Source: Roseomonas sp. OT10 (GTDB taxonomy: Bacteria; Pseudomonadota; Alphaproteobacteria; Acetobacterales; Acetobacteraceae). From it: a DNA stretch of 64,000 nt. Below the pieces are notes generated by a model. It was given only the letters and a program-made list of their open reading frames with translations. It was not told where the DNA came from and did no database searches. Location of the stretch: assembly GCF_020991085.1 (NCBI RefSeq), contig NZ_CP087719.1:1942001-2006000 (forward strand). Direction: 5' to 3'. A program made the translations under genes and the position numbers. Shown here one piece after another: positions 1 through 9,360 of this stretch. The first letter of the stretch is position 1; each line of letters starts with the position of its first letter.

Positions 1-1163
1 CGCCCCACCGCCACGCCGGAACCGTTGAGGGTATGGACGAAACCCGTCCCCTTGCCCTCCCGCGGCCGGTAGCGCGCGGCCATCCGCCGGGCCTGGAAGT
101 CGTGGCAGTTGGAGCAGGAGGAGATCTCCCGCCAGGCCCCCTGCCCCGGCAGCCAGACCTCCAGGTCGTAGGTCTTGGTCGAGGCGAAGCCCGTGTCGCC
201 GGAGCACAGCAGCACCCGGCGCCAGACCAGCCCCAGCTCCGTCAGCACCCGCTCGGCGCAGCGGGTCATGCGCTCGTGCTCCTCGGCCGAGTCCTCCGGC
301 CGGGTGATGCTCACCAGCTCCGCCTTCCAGAACTGGTGCTGGCGCAGCATGCCGCGCGTGTCGCGCCCGGCGGAGCCTGCCTCGGAGCGGAAGGAGGGGG
401 TCAGCGCCGTCATCCGCACCGGCAGGGTCGCCTCGGCCAGGATCTCGTCGCGCGCCAGGTTGGTCAGCGGCACCTCGGCGGTCGGGATCAGCCAGCGCCC
501 GTCGGTGGTGCGGAACAGGTCCTCGCTGAACTTCGGCAGCTGGCCGGTGCCGTACATGGTCGCGTCGTTGACCAGCAGCGGGACGGAGGTCTCGGCATAG
601 CCGTGCTCGTCCGCGTGCAGCGCGATCATCCACTGCCCCAGCGCCCGCTCCAGCCGCGCCAGCGCGCCACGCAGCACGGTGAAGCGCGCGCCGGCCAGCT
701 TGGCGGCGGCGGCGAAGTCCATCAGCCCCAGCGCCTCGCCCAGCTCGAAGTGCTGCTTCGGGGCGAAGGCGAAGTTGGGGGGCGCGCCGTGCTGGTGCAG
801 CACGACGTTCGCCGTCTCGTCCGGCCCATCGGGGACGTCCGCGTCGAGGATGTTGGGCAGGACCTCCAGCGCCGCGGTCAGCGCCGCCTCGGCCGCGCCG
901 GCATCGGCCAGCCCCTTCGCCTCGCCCGCGTTCAGCGCGGCGATCAGCGCCTCGGCCTCGGCGTGCCGGCCCTCCTTCTTGAGCTGGCCGACCTCGCGGG
1001 ACTTCGCCTTGCGCTCCGCCTGGGCCGATTCGCCAGCGGCAATGGCGGCGCGGCGCGCCGAATCCAGCGCGATCAGCCGTTCCGCCACCGGGGCAAGGCC
1101 GCGCCGCGCCATGGCGGCGTCGAAACCGGCCGGATCGTTCCGGACCGCGCGGATGTCGTGCAT
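1..1163 (-). CDS. serS: Seryl-tRNA synthetase (3' end beyond window)
   Basis: Charges tRNA-Ser with serine in the cytoplasm. The reading frame is open from the ATG at 1163 down to base 1, giving the first 387 residues; the C-terminus lies outside the window. Residues 1-110 form the charged, helical N-terminal arm ([17 protein letters not shown]). Class II core motifs follow: TSVPLLVND, the motif 2 region around [20 protein letters not shown], then [19 protein letters not shown] with the expected Cys residues. It lies 7 bp downstream of tatC on the same strand, the usual alphaproteobacterial tatC-serS order. Start chosen because MHDIRAVR matches the family N-terminus. Identification is secure; only the truncation by the window edge is limiting. 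Confidence 0.96.
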   Translation of the reverse strand, partial: MHDIRAVRNDPAGFDAAMARRGLAPVAERLIALDSARRAAIAAGESAQAERKAKSREVGQLKKEGRHAEAEALIAALNAGEAKGLADAGAAEAALTAALEVLPNILDADVPDGPDETANVVLHQHGAPPNFAFAPKQHFELGEALGLMDFAAAAKLAGARFTVLRGALARLERALGQWMIALHADEHGYAETSVPLLVNDATMYGTGQLPKFSEDLFRTTDGRWLIPTAEVPLTNLARDEILAEATLPVRMTALTPSFRSEAGSAGRDTRGMLRQHQFWKAELVSITRPEDSAEEHERMTRCAERVLTELGLVWRRVLLCSGDTGFASTKTYDLEVWLPGQGAWREISSCSNCHDFQARRMAARYRPREGKGTGFVHTLNGSGVAVG

Positions 1164-1170
1164 CGGTGGT

Positions 1171-1956
1171 CTACTTCTGCTCGGGCGGCTTCGGGGCGAC
1201 CCAACCGGCGGCGATGATGGAGAGCTCGTAGAGCAGGATCAGGGGCACGGCGAGGCCGACCTGGCTGATCACATCCGGCGGCGTCAGCACGGCCGCCGCC
1301 ACGAACATGCCGACGATGGCGTAGCGGCGGCCCTTCTTCAGCCCGGCCACGCTGACGATGCCGACCTTGGCCATCAGCGTCAGCGCCACCGGAAGCTGGA
1401 AGGCGATGCCGAAGGCCAGGATCATGTGCATGACCAGCGACAGGTACTCGCTGACCTTGGCCTCCAGCTGCACCGGCAGGCCGCCGGCCGCGCCGGGGCT
1501 CTCGAAGGAGATGAAGAACTTCCAGGCCAGCGGGAAGATGAAGTAGTAGGCCAGCGCCGCGCCCATGATGAACAGGACGGGCGAGGCGACGAGGAAGGGC
1601 GTGATCGCCTTCTTCTCGGACCGGTACAGGCCCGGCGCGATGAACAGCCAGAGCTGCGTCGCCCACATCGGGAAGCTGAAGAAGACCGCGCCGAAGAAGG
1701 CCACCTTCAGGTAGGTGAAGAAGGCCTCGTACAGCGCCGTGAAGATCATCCGCCGGTCGCCCGCGCCCTGGTGCTGCAGCACGTCGGCCAGCGGGCGGGC
1801 GAGGAAGCCGTAGATCTGCGTGGAGAAGTAGTAGCAGATCGCGAAGGTGATGACGAAGGCGCCAAGGGACCACAGGAGCCGCGTGCGCAGCTCCAGCAGG
1901 TGGTCGATCAACGGCATGGGCTTGTCGTCGATCGTATCGTCCGGATCGCGGGGCAC
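1171..1956 (-). CDS. tatC: Sec-independent protein translocase TatC
   Basis: Membrane receptor subunit of the twin-arginine translocase, which binds RR signal peptides and with TatB passes folded proteins across the inner membrane. 261 residues, normal length. The N-terminal cytoplasmic motif HLLELRTRL (about residues 19-27) and the periplasmic/TM region [13 protein letters not shown] are diagnostic. Six hydrophobic segments are visible. It lies 15 bp downstream of tatB and 7 bp upstream of serS, so it is probably cotranscribed. Candidate clients in this window with RR-type signals are the proteins at 12779-13792 and 42832-43965 (inference). Confidence 0.97.
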   Translation of the reverse strand: MPRDPDDTIDDKPMPLIDHLLELRTRLLWSLGAFVITFAICYYFSTQIYGFLARPLADVLQHQGAGDRRMIFTALYEAFFTYLKVAFFGAVFFSFPMWATQLWLFIAPGLYRSEKKAITPFLVASPVLFIMGAALAYYFIFPLAWKFFISFESPGAAGGLPVQLEAKVSEYLSLVMHMILAFGIAFQLPVALTLMAKVGIVSVAGLKKGRRYAIVGMFVAAAVLTPPDVISQVGLAVPLILLYELSIIAAGWVAPKPPEQK

Positions 1957-1971
1957 GGGTGCTCTTCTGGC

Positions 1972-2637
1972 TCAGGCGTTCTGGGTGTTCGGCTTGGGCG
2001 GGCCCGGCGGCGCTGCATCGGCGGCCGTCACGGGCAGCTCGGCGGCGGGCCGGTCAGCGACCGACCGGTCAGCGACGGGCGCGGCCGGCGGAACGGGCGG
2101 CGCCGTGTCCACGGGCGGGGCGGCGGGCTCGGGCAGCGGCGAGAATCCGGTGGCCACGGCGGCGGGCTCGTGCGCAGCGGCCGTCTCCGGCGGGTTGGCC
2201 GGGACCGGGGCGTCGGCCGTCAGCGCCGGGTCGGGGCCCGGCGCCGCGGCGGTGGCATCCGTCCCGGCGCCCTCGGGGGCCTCGCCGACCGCATTGGCCG
2301 GCGTCGCGGGGGCGGCATCCGCGGAGGGCGTCGGCGGCGGCGCCCGGAACGGATCGTCGTTGAAGGCGGCACGCACGGAGCCGTCCTTGTCCACGGCGCG
2401 CTCGATCTCGCCCTTCAGGTCGAAGTTGCGGATGTCGCGGATCTGGTCGCGCACGTCCTCCAGCTTCGCCTCACGCACCACCTCGTCGAGGTGGCCCTGC
2501 AGCTCGCCGGCCATGCGCCGCAGCTTGCCGATGCCCTTGGCCACGGTGCGGATCGTGTCGGGCAGGTCCTTCGGCCCGATCACGACGATCGCCACGACGG
2601 CGATCACCGCAATCTCGGACCACGCGAGGTCGAACAT
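1972..2637 (-). CDS. tatB: Sec-independent protein translocase TatB
   Basis: Partner of TatC in the Tat substrate-receptor complex. The ATG at 2637 is chosen over the in-frame upstream ATG at 2694 because MFDLAWSEIAVIAVVAIVVIG is the canonical TatB N-terminus: one transmembrane helix, the GPKDLP hinge, then an amphipathic helix (residues about 25-60). From about residue 95 the protein becomes a long Pro/Ala-rich tail, unusually low in complexity but common in GC-rich species; total 221 residues. TatB rather than TatA is inferred from length, the GPKDLP form of the hinge and adjacency to tatC. No tatA is found between this gene and scpB. Confidence 0.93.
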   Translation of the reverse strand: MFDLAWSEIAVIAVVAIVVIGPKDLPDTIRTVAKGIGKLRRMAGELQGHLDEVVREAKLEDVRDQIRDIRNFDLKGEIERAVDKDGSVRAAFNDDPFRAPPPTPSADAAPATPANAVGEAPEGAGTDATAAAPGPDPALTADAPVPANPPETAAAHEPAAVATGFSPLPEPAAPPVDTAPPVPPAAPVADRSVADRPAAELPVTAADAAPPGPPKPNTQNA

Positions 2638-2855
2638 GGTGCTCCGCTCAAGCCCCCAGGGGATAAGGTTGCCACCGAGACACAGTGACGGCATCGGCCG
2701 GCGCCGCCGGGGCGCGGGCGCGCGACCGGGTTAGCAGGATCGCCCAGCCCCGCCAACGCCGCCCCCCCATCTAGGGTGCCGGAGGCGGGAAAGCGAAGGG
2801 CCACCCCGCCGGTCGGCACGCCGGTCCGCCGGGCGGGTCCCGCGGGGGCGGCGGC

Positions 2856-3608
2856 TCACGCGCCGCCGTCCCGTTCCATCTCCCCTGCCAGCTCGCCATG
2901 GTCGGGGGGCAGGCCGGGCTCCGCGCCCTCCCCCTCTCCCGTCGCGGCGACGCTGCCGAGCGGCGGCGCCTCGGCGGTCAGCAGGTCCTCCTGGCGCGGC
3001 AGCTCGGAGAGGGAGCGGAGTCCGAACTGCTCCAGGAAGCGCGGCGTCGTGCCCCACAACACCGGACGCCCCGGCGCCTCCTTGCGGCCGCGCGGCGCGA
3101 TCAGCCCCTGTTCCAGCAGCGCCTCCAGCGTGTTCTGGGAGAGGGTGGCGCCCCGTAGCTCCTCGATCTCCGACCGCGTGACGGGCTGCCGCCAGGCAAT
3201 CGCGGCCAACGCCTCCATGGCGGAACGGGGCAGGCGCTTCGGCACCTCGATCACGCGCGTCAGCCGCGCGGCGAGGTCCGGGGCGGTGCGGAAGGCCCAG
3301 CCGCCGGCGATCTCCGCCACCTCCACGCCGCGCCCGGCATAGCGTTCGCGCAGGGCGCGCATCACCGCCCGCGCCTCGCCCTCCGCTCCCAGCGCGGCGG
3401 CGAGGCGGTTCAGCGGCACCGGCCGGTCCGAGGCGAAGAGCAGCGCCTCGGCCAGCCGCAGCGCGGCGTCGGAGGGCGGCAGATCCCCATCCCGCGGCGG
3501 ATCGGGCTCCGCCGCGGCAGGCTCGGGGGGGACGGCCGGCGGCGCCTCCGCCGGGGGAGTGGGCTCCTCCGTGGGGCGGCCTTCCGCCTCCCATTCGTCA
3601 GGCCGCAT
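2856..3608 (-). CDS. scpB: Segregation and condensation protein B
   Basis: ScpB forms the SMC-ScpA-ScpB condensin that organises and segregates the chromosome. 250 residues: a Pro/Ala/Glu-rich N-terminal extension (1-45), then two winged-helix domains. The core stretches LRLAEALLFASDRPV, AMEALAAIAWRQPVTRSEIEE and LEALLEQGLIAPRGRKEAPGRP are typical, including the RPVLWGTTPRFLEQFGL block. The start overlaps the scpA stop by 11 bp, implying translational coupling. After the conserved core, a 45-residue acidic tail ends the protein. Confidence 0.95.
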   Translation of the reverse strand: MRPDEWEAEGRPTEEPTPPAEAPPAVPPEPAAAEPDPPRDGDLPPSDAALRLAEALLFASDRPVPLNRLAAALGAEGEARAVMRALRERYAGRGVEVAEIAGGWAFRTAPDLAARLTRVIEVPKRLPRSAMEALAAIAWRQPVTRSEIEELRGATLSQNTLEALLEQGLIAPRGRKEAPGRPVLWGTTPRFLEQFGLRSLSELPRQEDLLTAEAPPLGSVAATGEGEGAEPGLPPDHGELAGEMERDGGA

Positions 3609-4386
3609 CGTGCAGCGCCTCCCCGCCCGGCTCCGGCCCCTCGCCCGGGCGAAGCAGGATCGGGCCGAAGGGCTCCTCCTGCCGCAGCTCCACGCCGCCG
3701 CCGCGCGCCAGCTCCAGCCCGGCGATCAGCGTGCTGGCCAGGGCGGCGCGGCGCTCCACCGGGTCGGGCGACAGCTCCTCCGGCAGGAAGCGGGACAGCT
3801 CCCCCCAGCCGGGCACCGTCCCCAGCAGCCGCCGCAGCCGGCCCAGCGCATCCTGCACGGTCCACAGCTTGCGCGCCTTCGGGACGTAGGGGCGCCGGGC
3901 GGCCGCCCGGCGCAACGCCTGGCTCCAGGCATGCAGCAAGGCCGGCAGGTCGGCCGAGAGCGCCCCGTCCCGCTGCTGGGTCAGGCTCTCCGGCAGGCCG
4001 CGGGAGAAGGTGTCGCGGCCCAGCACGGGCCGCTCGCCCAGCCAGGCGGCGCCGGCCCGCAGCAGCTCCAGCGCGCGCAGCCGGTCGGCCAGGCTGCCGG
4101 CCGCGGCCTCGGCATCCGCGTCGGGCTCCGGCTCGGGCAGCAGCAGGCGGGACTTCAGCCAGGCGAGCCAGGCGGCCATCACCAGCCAGTCCGCCGCCAG
4201 CTCCAGCCGCACGCGCCGCGCGCCCTCGACCACGGCGAGGTACTGGTCCACCAGCGCCACGATATCGAGCCTGGAGAGATCGACCTTCTGCGACCGGGCC
4301 AGCTCCAGCAGCAGGTCCAGCGGCCCCTCGAACCCTTCCAGCCGCAGGTGCAGGGCGACCGGCGCCGGCGTCCCCTGCCCGCTCAT
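3598..4386 (-). CDS. scpA: Segregation and condensation protein A
   Basis: ScpA is the kleisin bridging SMC head domains. ATG at 4386 gives 262 residues starting MSGQGTPAPVALHLRLEGFEGPLDLLLEL; the FEGPLDLLLEL N-terminal motif is the family signature. Further kleisin features are the helical DWLVMAAWLAWLKSRLLLP block and a C-terminal winged helix. The frame is open far upstream but that extension is antisense-like junk over the S2P and nagZ genes, so it was discarded. The start overlaps the site-2 protease stop by 4 bp and the end overlaps scpB by 11 bp. Confidence 0.95.
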   Translation of the reverse strand: MSGQGTPAPVALHLRLEGFEGPLDLLLELARSQKVDLSRLDIVALVDQYLAVVEGARRVRLELAADWLVMAAWLAWLKSRLLLPEPEPDADAEAAAGSLADRLRALELLRAGAAWLGERPVLGRDTFSRGLPESLTQQRDGALSADLPALLHAWSQALRRAAARRPYVPKARKLWTVQDALGRLRRLLGTVPGWGELSRFLPEELSPDPVERRAALASTLIAGLELARGGGVELRQEEPFGPILLRPGEGPEPGGEALHDAA

Positions 4387-5081
4387 TGCACCGGATGCCC
4401 CGCCGCCAGCAGCACCAGCCGGATGGCCGGGGTGACGGCGTAGTCCAGCAGCCACTGCATGGGCGACCAGCCCGGCACGATCTGCGGCGCCAGGAACAGG
4501 ATCAGGACCACGAAGAGCAGGCCGAAGCGGTCCAGGCGCAGGAAGGGGATGCCGATCGAGGGCGGCAGCAGCCCGCCCAGGATCCGCCCCCCATCCATCG
4601 GCGGCAGCGGGATCAGGTTGAACAGGCCGAGCACCAGGTTGGCCAGGATCAGCAGCAGCAGGAAGCGGAACAGCACCACGGCCACGGCATCGGGCAGCAG
4701 CCCCGCCTGCACGGGATGCAGCAGGAAGGCCGCCGCCAGCGCCAGGGCGATGTTCACCGCCGGCCCGGCCGCCGCGACCGCCACCATGCCGAAGCGCGGG
4801 TTGCGCAGCCGCAGGATGTTCACCGGAACGGGCTTCGCCCAGCCGAACATCACCTCGACCCGCCCGATGGTCAGCAACTGCGTCAGCAGCAGCACCCCCG
4901 GCACGATCAGCGTGCCCAGCGGGTCGACGTGCCGGAGCGGGTTGAGGCTGAGCCGCCCTGCCTCCTTCGCCGTGGGGTCGCCCAGGGCGAGCGCCGCATA
5001 GCCATGCGCCGCCTCGTGCAGCGTGATCGCCAGCACGGAGGCGGCGATCGCCGTCACCAGTTCCGTCAGCCAGTCGGGCAT
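4383..5081 (-). CDS. Site-2 protease family (M50) membrane metalloprotease
   Basis: Predicted intramembrane zinc metalloprotease of the M50 family, the compact form without a PDZ domain. 232 residues with about five or six hydrophobic segments. Zinc motif HEAAH (residues 22-26, HExxH type) lies in the first transmembrane helix; the third ligand motif is NLIPLPPMDGGR near residue 160, and the GPAVN motif is near residue 107. The family is normally found directly upstream of scpA, as here (4-bp overlap), which suggests coupled expression, though no functional link to condensin is established. Substrate unknown. Confidence 0.92.
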   Translation of the reverse strand: MPDWLTELVTAIAASVLAITLHEAAHGYAALALGDPTAKEAGRLSLNPLRHVDPLGTLIVPGVLLLTQLLTIGRVEVMFGWAKPVPVNILRLRNPRFGMVAVAAAGPAVNIALALAAAFLLHPVQAGLLPDAVAVVLFRFLLLLILANLVLGLFNLIPLPPMDGGRILGGLLPPSIGIPFLRLDRFGLLFVVLILFLAPQIVPGWSPMQWLLDYAVTPAIRLVLLAAGHPVQ

Positions 5082-5087
5082 GGGAGG

Positions 5088-6050
5088 TCAGGCCGCCGCG
5101 GGGCGGCGGCTCTCCAGGGCGACGGCGCGGGCCTCGGCCAGGCGCTCCGCCGCGCGGTCGGTCATGGGCGGGCAGGCCGCGAGCAGGGCGGCGTTCTCCG
5201 CCAGCACCCCGGTGCAGTGCAGCGCCAGGTCGCAGCCGGCGGCCAGCGCCTGCACGGCCAGCCCGGCTGGCGTGCCGGACAGGGCCTTCATCGCCAGGTC
5301 GTCCGAGACCAGCGGGCCGTCGAAGCCGATCCGCTGCCGGATGACGGATTCGACGATGATGGGCGAGAGGGTGGCGGGGCGCTCGGCATCCCATGCCTCG
5401 TAGAGCAGATGCGCCGTCATCGCCCAGACCCCGCGACCCCGGTCCGGCTGGCAGACGGCCTGGAAGGGGAAGAGATCCGCCTCCAGCTCCCCTTCCCCCG
5501 CGCCGATCCGCGGCAGCGCCTCGTGGCTGTCCAGCAGGGCGCGGCCATGCCCGGGGATGTGCTTGATCACCGGCACGCAGCCGGCGGTCCGGAGACCGCC
5601 GATCCAGGCGGCGCCGAGGCGCGCCACCTCCGCCGGGTCCGCCGACAGGCCACGGTCGCCGACGATGCCGTGGGCGCCCGGCAGCCGCAGGTCCAGCACC
5701 GGGGCGCAGACCACGTCCAGCCCCATTGCGGCGCAGGCCGCGCCGAGCCGGGCGGCATTGGCGGCCGCGCCCTCCGCATCGCCCTCGAACTGCGCGGGCG
5801 GTGGGAAGGCGGGCCAGTGCGGTGGCCGCAGCCGCGCCACCCGGCCGCCCTCCTGGTCCACCAGGATCGGCGCCTCCTCCCCCAGCAGCTCGCGCAGCGA
5901 GGCGGTCAGGGCGAGGAGCTGCGCCGGATCGACGACGTTGCGGGCGAACAGGATGGCGCCGGCCGGCGGGGTGCGACGGAACAGCGCCGCCTCCTCCGCC
6001 GTCAGCGCCGGCCCGGCGATGCCCAGGATGGCCGCGCGGGGCAGGCTCAT
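5088..6050 (-). CDS. nagZ: Beta-N-acetylhexosaminidase (GH3)
   Basis: Cytoplasmic glycosidase that removes GlcNAc from anhydro-muropeptides during peptidoglycan recycling. 320 residues, normal length. The GH3/NagZ catalytic loop is intact: VIKHIPGHG at 162-169 with Lys163-His164, the general acid His in DSH (174-176), and the nucleophile Asp250 in VSDDLAMK. VDQEGGRVARL (64-74) is the substrate-binding signature. It follows the SPOR protein with a 4-bp overlap and precedes the S2P gene by 6 bp. Pairing with a SPOR (denuded-glycan-binding) protein fits a cell-wall unit. Confidence 0.95.
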   Translation of the reverse strand: MSLPRAAILGIAGPALTAEEAALFRRTPPAGAILFARNVVDPAQLLALTASLRELLGEEAPILVDQEGGRVARLRPPHWPAFPPPAQFEGDAEGAAANAARLGAACAAMGLDVVCAPVLDLRLPGAHGIVGDRGLSADPAEVARLGAAWIGGLRTAGCVPVIKHIPGHGRALLDSHEALPRIGAGEGELEADLFPFQAVCQPDRGRGVWAMTAHLLYEAWDAERPATLSPIIVESVIRQRIGFDGPLVSDDLAMKALSGTPAGLAVQALAAGCDLALHCTGVLAENAALLAACPPMTDRAAERLAEARAVALESRRPAAA

Positions 6051-6820
6051 CCGCCGATGGTGGCGCAGGCGGGCGCGCCCTTGGCCTTGGCGGCGTCACA
6101 GAAGGCCTTGGCGGCATCGGCATCGGCGAAGCCGCCGGTGCGCAGGCGCCACATGGTGGGCAGCCCGTCCCGCTCGAAGCGGAGCACCTGCGGCCTGCGG
6201 TCGGAGAGCAGGTCGCCCAGCCGGCGCTGCAGCCGGTCCCATTCCGCCTTCGCGCCCTCCTCGCTCGTCAGGGCGCCGAGCTGCACCTGGAAGCGGCCGC
6301 CCCCCGTCGTGCGCGCGGCAGGCGGTGCGGCCGCCGGGGCACGCGCGGCCGCGGGCTCGGGCGCCGCGGCAGGCGGCCCGCCGGCGGCAGGCTGCGCGGC
6401 CGCGGGCGCCGGCGGCGCGGCCTGGCGCGGGGCGGGCGGCGGCTGCCGCGCGGCCTGCGTCGCCTGGCGCAGCGCGGCCAGGTCGGGGCGCTCCGGCTCC
6501 GGCACCACCTGTGTCGGCGCGGCCGCCGGCGGCTGGCCGGTGCGGGCCTGCTGCGCATTGCGCCGCTGCATCTCGAAGATGCGCTCGTCCTGGTTGGCCA
6601 CGCGCAGCCCGCCGGGATCGTCCGGCTTGACCCGGATCGGCCGGTTGTCCGCCTCGATCACCGGCACGCCGGTCGAGACGGCGCGGCTGACCCCCCAGAC
6701 CACCGCTGCGCCCGTTCCCATGACGCCCAGGACCGCCCCCGCGATCCCCAGCATCCTCCAGGGTATTCCCCCACCCGCCTCCCGGTGCACCCGGTAGGAC
6801 GGAACCGTGATGTCGCTCAC
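6047..6820 (-). CDS. SPOR-domain inner-membrane protein
   Basis: Likely binds denuded peptidoglycan glycans at the division site. I chose the GTG at 6820 ([18 protein letters not shown]) because it gives a 4-bp GTGA overlap with the argS stop; the longer in-frame ATG at 6973 would lie within argS. 257 residues: a short cytoplasmic N-terminus, one TM helix (about 22-46), a long Pro/Ala/Arg low-complexity linker (about 85-170), and a C-terminal SPOR domain (about 175-257) beginning [21 protein letters not shown]. Two Cys residues near the C-terminus ([14 protein letters not shown]) could form a disulfide. The protein is not named further, because SPOR linkers do not allow an orthologue assignment. 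Confidence 0.88.
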   Translation of the reverse strand: MSDITVPSYRVHREAGGGIPWRMLGIAGAVLGVMGTGAAVVWGVSRAVSTGVPVIEADNRPIRVKPDDPGGLRVANQDERIFEMQRRNAQQARTGQPPAAAPTQVVPEPERPDLAALRQATQAARQPPPAPRQAAPPAPAAAQPAAGGPPAAAPEPAAARAPAAAPPAARTTGGGRFQVQLGALTSEEGAKAEWDRLQRRLGDLLSDRRPQVLRFERDGLPTMWRLRTGGFADADAAKAFCDAAKAKGAPACATIGG

Positions 6821-8586
6821 CGCATCTCCTCGACTGGCGTCACCCCCATGACGCGCAGGCCCGAGCGGATCACCGTGGCGGTCGCGGCGACGAGGGCCAG
6901 CCTCGCGCGCGTCGCCTCCGGTTCGTCCTCCCGGATGAAGCGCAGGGTCGCGTCCTCGCGACCCCGGTTCCACAGTAGATGAAAGTCGGCGGCCAAGTCA
7001 CCCAGATAGAACGCGATCCGGTGCGGCTCCCGCGCCGCAGCAGCGGCCTCCACCGTGCGTGGCCAGGCGATCAGGCGGCGGATCAGCGCCAGCTCCGCCG
7101 CATCCGCCAGCGCATCGAGCGGCGCGTCGGCCAGCTCGCCCGGCGCCGGGTCCCCCGCCTGGCGCAGCACGGACCGGCAGCGGGCATGGGCGTACTGCAC
7201 GTAGAAGACGGGGTTGTCGCGCGACTGCTGCACCACCGCGTCCAGGTCGAACTCCATCTGGGCGTCCGCCTTGCGCGTCAGCATGGTGAAGCGCACCGCG
7301 TCCTTCCCGACCTCGTCGATCAGGTCGCGCAGGGTGACGTAGGTGCCGGCGCGCTTGGACATGCGAACCGGCTCGCCGCCTTTCATCACCTTCACGATCT
7401 GCGTCAGCACCACGTCCAGCGGCACCGGCCGGTCGCCCGACAGCGCCTTCACCGCCGCCTGCATGCGCTTGACGTAGCCGCCATGGTCGGCGCCCCAGAC
7501 CTGCATCAGCTCGTCGAAGCCGCGCGCCAGCTTGTCCGCGTGGTTGCCGATGTCGTTGGCGAAATAGGTGTTGCTGCCGTCGCTCTTGCGCAGCGGCCGG
7601 TCCACGTCGTCGCCGAACTCGGTCGAGCGGAACAGCGTCTGCGGCCGCGGCTCCCAGTCGTCCGGCAGCTTGCCCTTGGGCGGCTCCAGCACGCCCTCGT
7701 AGACGAGCCCCTTCTCCGCCAGCGCCGCGATGGCGCGGTCGGCCACGCCGTCGCGCACCAGCTCCGCCTCGCTGATGAAGACGTCGTGCCGCACGCCGAG
7801 CGCGGCGAGGTCCTCGCGGATCTCGGCCATCATCGCCTCGATCGTGAAGCCCCGCACCGTGTCCAGCCACAGCGCCGGGTCGGCCGGCAGCGCGCCGGGC
7901 GCCAGGGCATCGCCGTACCTCGCCTTCAGCGCCTGGCCGACGGGCACGAGGTACTCACCCCTGTACTGGAGGCCGCCAGGGACCTGGGCCGCGAACTCCT
8001 CCTCGGTCAGCGCCGTCTCCAGCGCCTGGAGGTAGCGCCAGTAGGCCGCCCAGGCGAGCGCCTGGACCTGCGCACCGGCATCGTTGACGTAGTACTCCTT
8101 GGTGACCTCCCAGCCGGCCTTGTCCAGCAGGCCGGCCAGGGCGTCGCCCACCACGGCGCCGCGGCAATGGCCCACATGCATCGGCCCGGTCGGGTTGGCG
8201 GAGACGTATTCCACGTTCGCCTTCCGCCCCCCGCCGAGCCTGCCGTCGCCATAGCCCTCCGCCGCCGCCAGGATCACCGGCAGCTGGGCGCGCAGCAGGG
8301 ACTCGGGCAGGCGCAGGTTGACGAAGCCAGGGCCGGCCGGCGCCGCCTCGGTCACCAGCCCGGAGGCGGCGAGGCGCTCCGCCAACGCGGCGGCCAGCTT
8401 CGGCGGCGGCTGGCGCGCGGCCTTGCCCACCACCAGCGCGGCGTTGGTCGCCATGTCGCCATGGGCGGGGTCGCGCGGCGGCTCGACCAGCACGCGGGCG
8501 AAGGCCTCCGCCGGAAGGTCGGGCAGCAGGGCCTGGAGCTGCGCGACCACGGCCTCGCGCATGGTGTGGAAGACGTCCTGGGACAT
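6817..8586 (-). CDS. argS: Arginyl-tRNA synthetase
   Basis: Class I synthetase charging tRNA-Arg. 589 residues. The N-terminal Add1 domain (1-90) precedes the HIGH-type motif HVGH in [19 protein letters not shown]; the KMSKS-type loop is [11 protein letters not shown]. The C-terminal DALR anticodon-binding domain ends with the family-typical [21 protein letters not shown]. It is first in the argS-SPOR-nagZ run. Upstream (8587-8710) is a divergent intergenic region toward the YqhA-family gene. Confidence 0.97.
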   Translation of the reverse strand: MSQDVFHTMREAVVAQLQALLPDLPAEAFARVLVEPPRDPAHGDMATNAALVVGKAARQPPPKLAAALAERLAASGLVTEAAPAGPGFVNLRLPESLLRAQLPVILAAAEGYGDGRLGGGRKANVEYVSANPTGPMHVGHCRGAVVGDALAGLLDKAGWEVTKEYYVNDAGAQVQALAWAAYWRYLQALETALTEEEFAAQVPGGLQYRGEYLVPVGQALKARYGDALAPGALPADPALWLDTVRGFTIEAMMAEIREDLAALGVRHDVFISEAELVRDGVADRAIAALAEKGLVYEGVLEPPKGKLPDDWEPRPQTLFRSTEFGDDVDRPLRKSDGSNTYFANDIGNHADKLARGFDELMQVWGADHGGYVKRMQAAVKALSGDRPVPLDVVLTQIVKVMKGGEPVRMSKRAGTYVTLRDLIDEVGKDAVRFTMLTRKADAQMEFDLDAVVQQSRDNPVFYVQYAHARCRSVLRQAGDPAPGELADAPLDALADAAELALIRRLIAWPRTVEAAAAAREPHRIAFYLGDLAADFHLLWNRGREDATLRFIREDEPEATRARLALVAATATVIRSGLRVMGVTPVEEMR

Positions 8587-8710
8587 GGCCGCCCCTAGAG
8601 CATGTCCGGCGCCGCCGTTCCAGCCCGCCCCGCATGGGGCGGGACCGTCACGGGGGTGTCCCGGGCACCCCCTGGAGGGATCATGGAGAAATTGTTAGGT
8701 GCGCCGCACC

Positions 8711-9259
8711 ATGAGCCTGAACCCCTCCTCCCCCGTCCCGCCCGCGCTGCGCCCGCTGCCGCTGCTGATCTTCAGCTCGCGCTGGCTGCAACTGCCGCTC
8801 TACCTGGGCCTGATCGTGGCCCAGGGGGTCTATGTCTTCCTGTTCCTGAAGGAGCTGTGGCACCTCCTCACCCACGCCACCGAGTTCAGCGAGATGCAGA
8901 TCATGCTGGTCGTGCTCGGGCTGATCGACGTGGTGATGATCTCCAACCTGCTGGTGATGGTGATCGTCGGCGGCTACGAGACCTTCGTCTCCCGCCTGGG
9001 GCTGGAGGGGCACCCGGACCAGCCGGAATGGCTCAGCCACGTCAATGCCGGGGTGCTGAAGGTGAAGCTGGCGATGGCGATCATCGGCATCTCCTCCATC
9101 CACCTCCTGCGGACCTTCATCGAGGCGGGACGGGTCGGGGTGGAGGCGTCCAGCTACACCAGCGAGGGGATCATGTGGCAGGCCATCATCCACTCGATCT
9201 TCGTTCTCTCCGCGCTGGGCATCGCCGCGGTGGACCGGATGACGCACCAGCAGCACTGA
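8711..9259 (+). CDS. YqhA/UPF0114 family inner-membrane protein
   Basis: Small membrane protein of the TIGR00645/YqhA family, function unknown. 182 residues from ATG 8711 (an in-frame GTG at 8699 would add four residues; neither has a strong ribosome-binding site). About four hydrophobic helices: [60 protein letters not shown] and [18 protein letters not shown]. The invariant-looking [10 protein letters not shown] segment is a family hallmark. It is transcribed away from argS and stands alone. Confidence 0.85.
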   Translation: MSLNPSSPVPPALRPLPLLIFSSRWLQLPLYLGLIVAQGVYVFLFLKELWHLLTHATEFSEMQIMLVVLGLIDVVMISNLLVMVIVGGYETFVSRLGLEGHPDQPEWLSHVNAGVLKVKLAMAIIGISSIHLLRTFIEAGRVGVEASSYTSEGIMWQAIIHSIFVLSALGIAAVDRMTHQQH

Positions 9260-9304
9260 CGGGCGCGGGCGGGGCGGGCCTGGTCCCGCGGCCCGGCCCC
9301 TCCA

Positions 9305-9330
9305 TCCGGGCCCGACCCCTCCGGCCCGGA
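9305..9330. terminator. GC-rich inverted repeat between convergent genes
   Basis: TCCGGGCC (9305-9312) and GGCCCGGA (9323-9330) form a perfect 8-bp stem with a 10-nt loop, lying between the convergent YqhA-family gene and the Tae4-like gene. No T-tract follows, so function as a terminator is inferred from position only. Confidence 0.35.
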
Positions 9331-9360
9331 CACCATGCCCCGGGGGGAGCCGGCGCCAGG

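Noticed and set aside
2604-2819. 71-residue minus-strand frame between scpB and tatB as a possible tatA
   Set aside because: It has no hydrophobic N-terminal helix, no hinge motif and no amphipathic helix.
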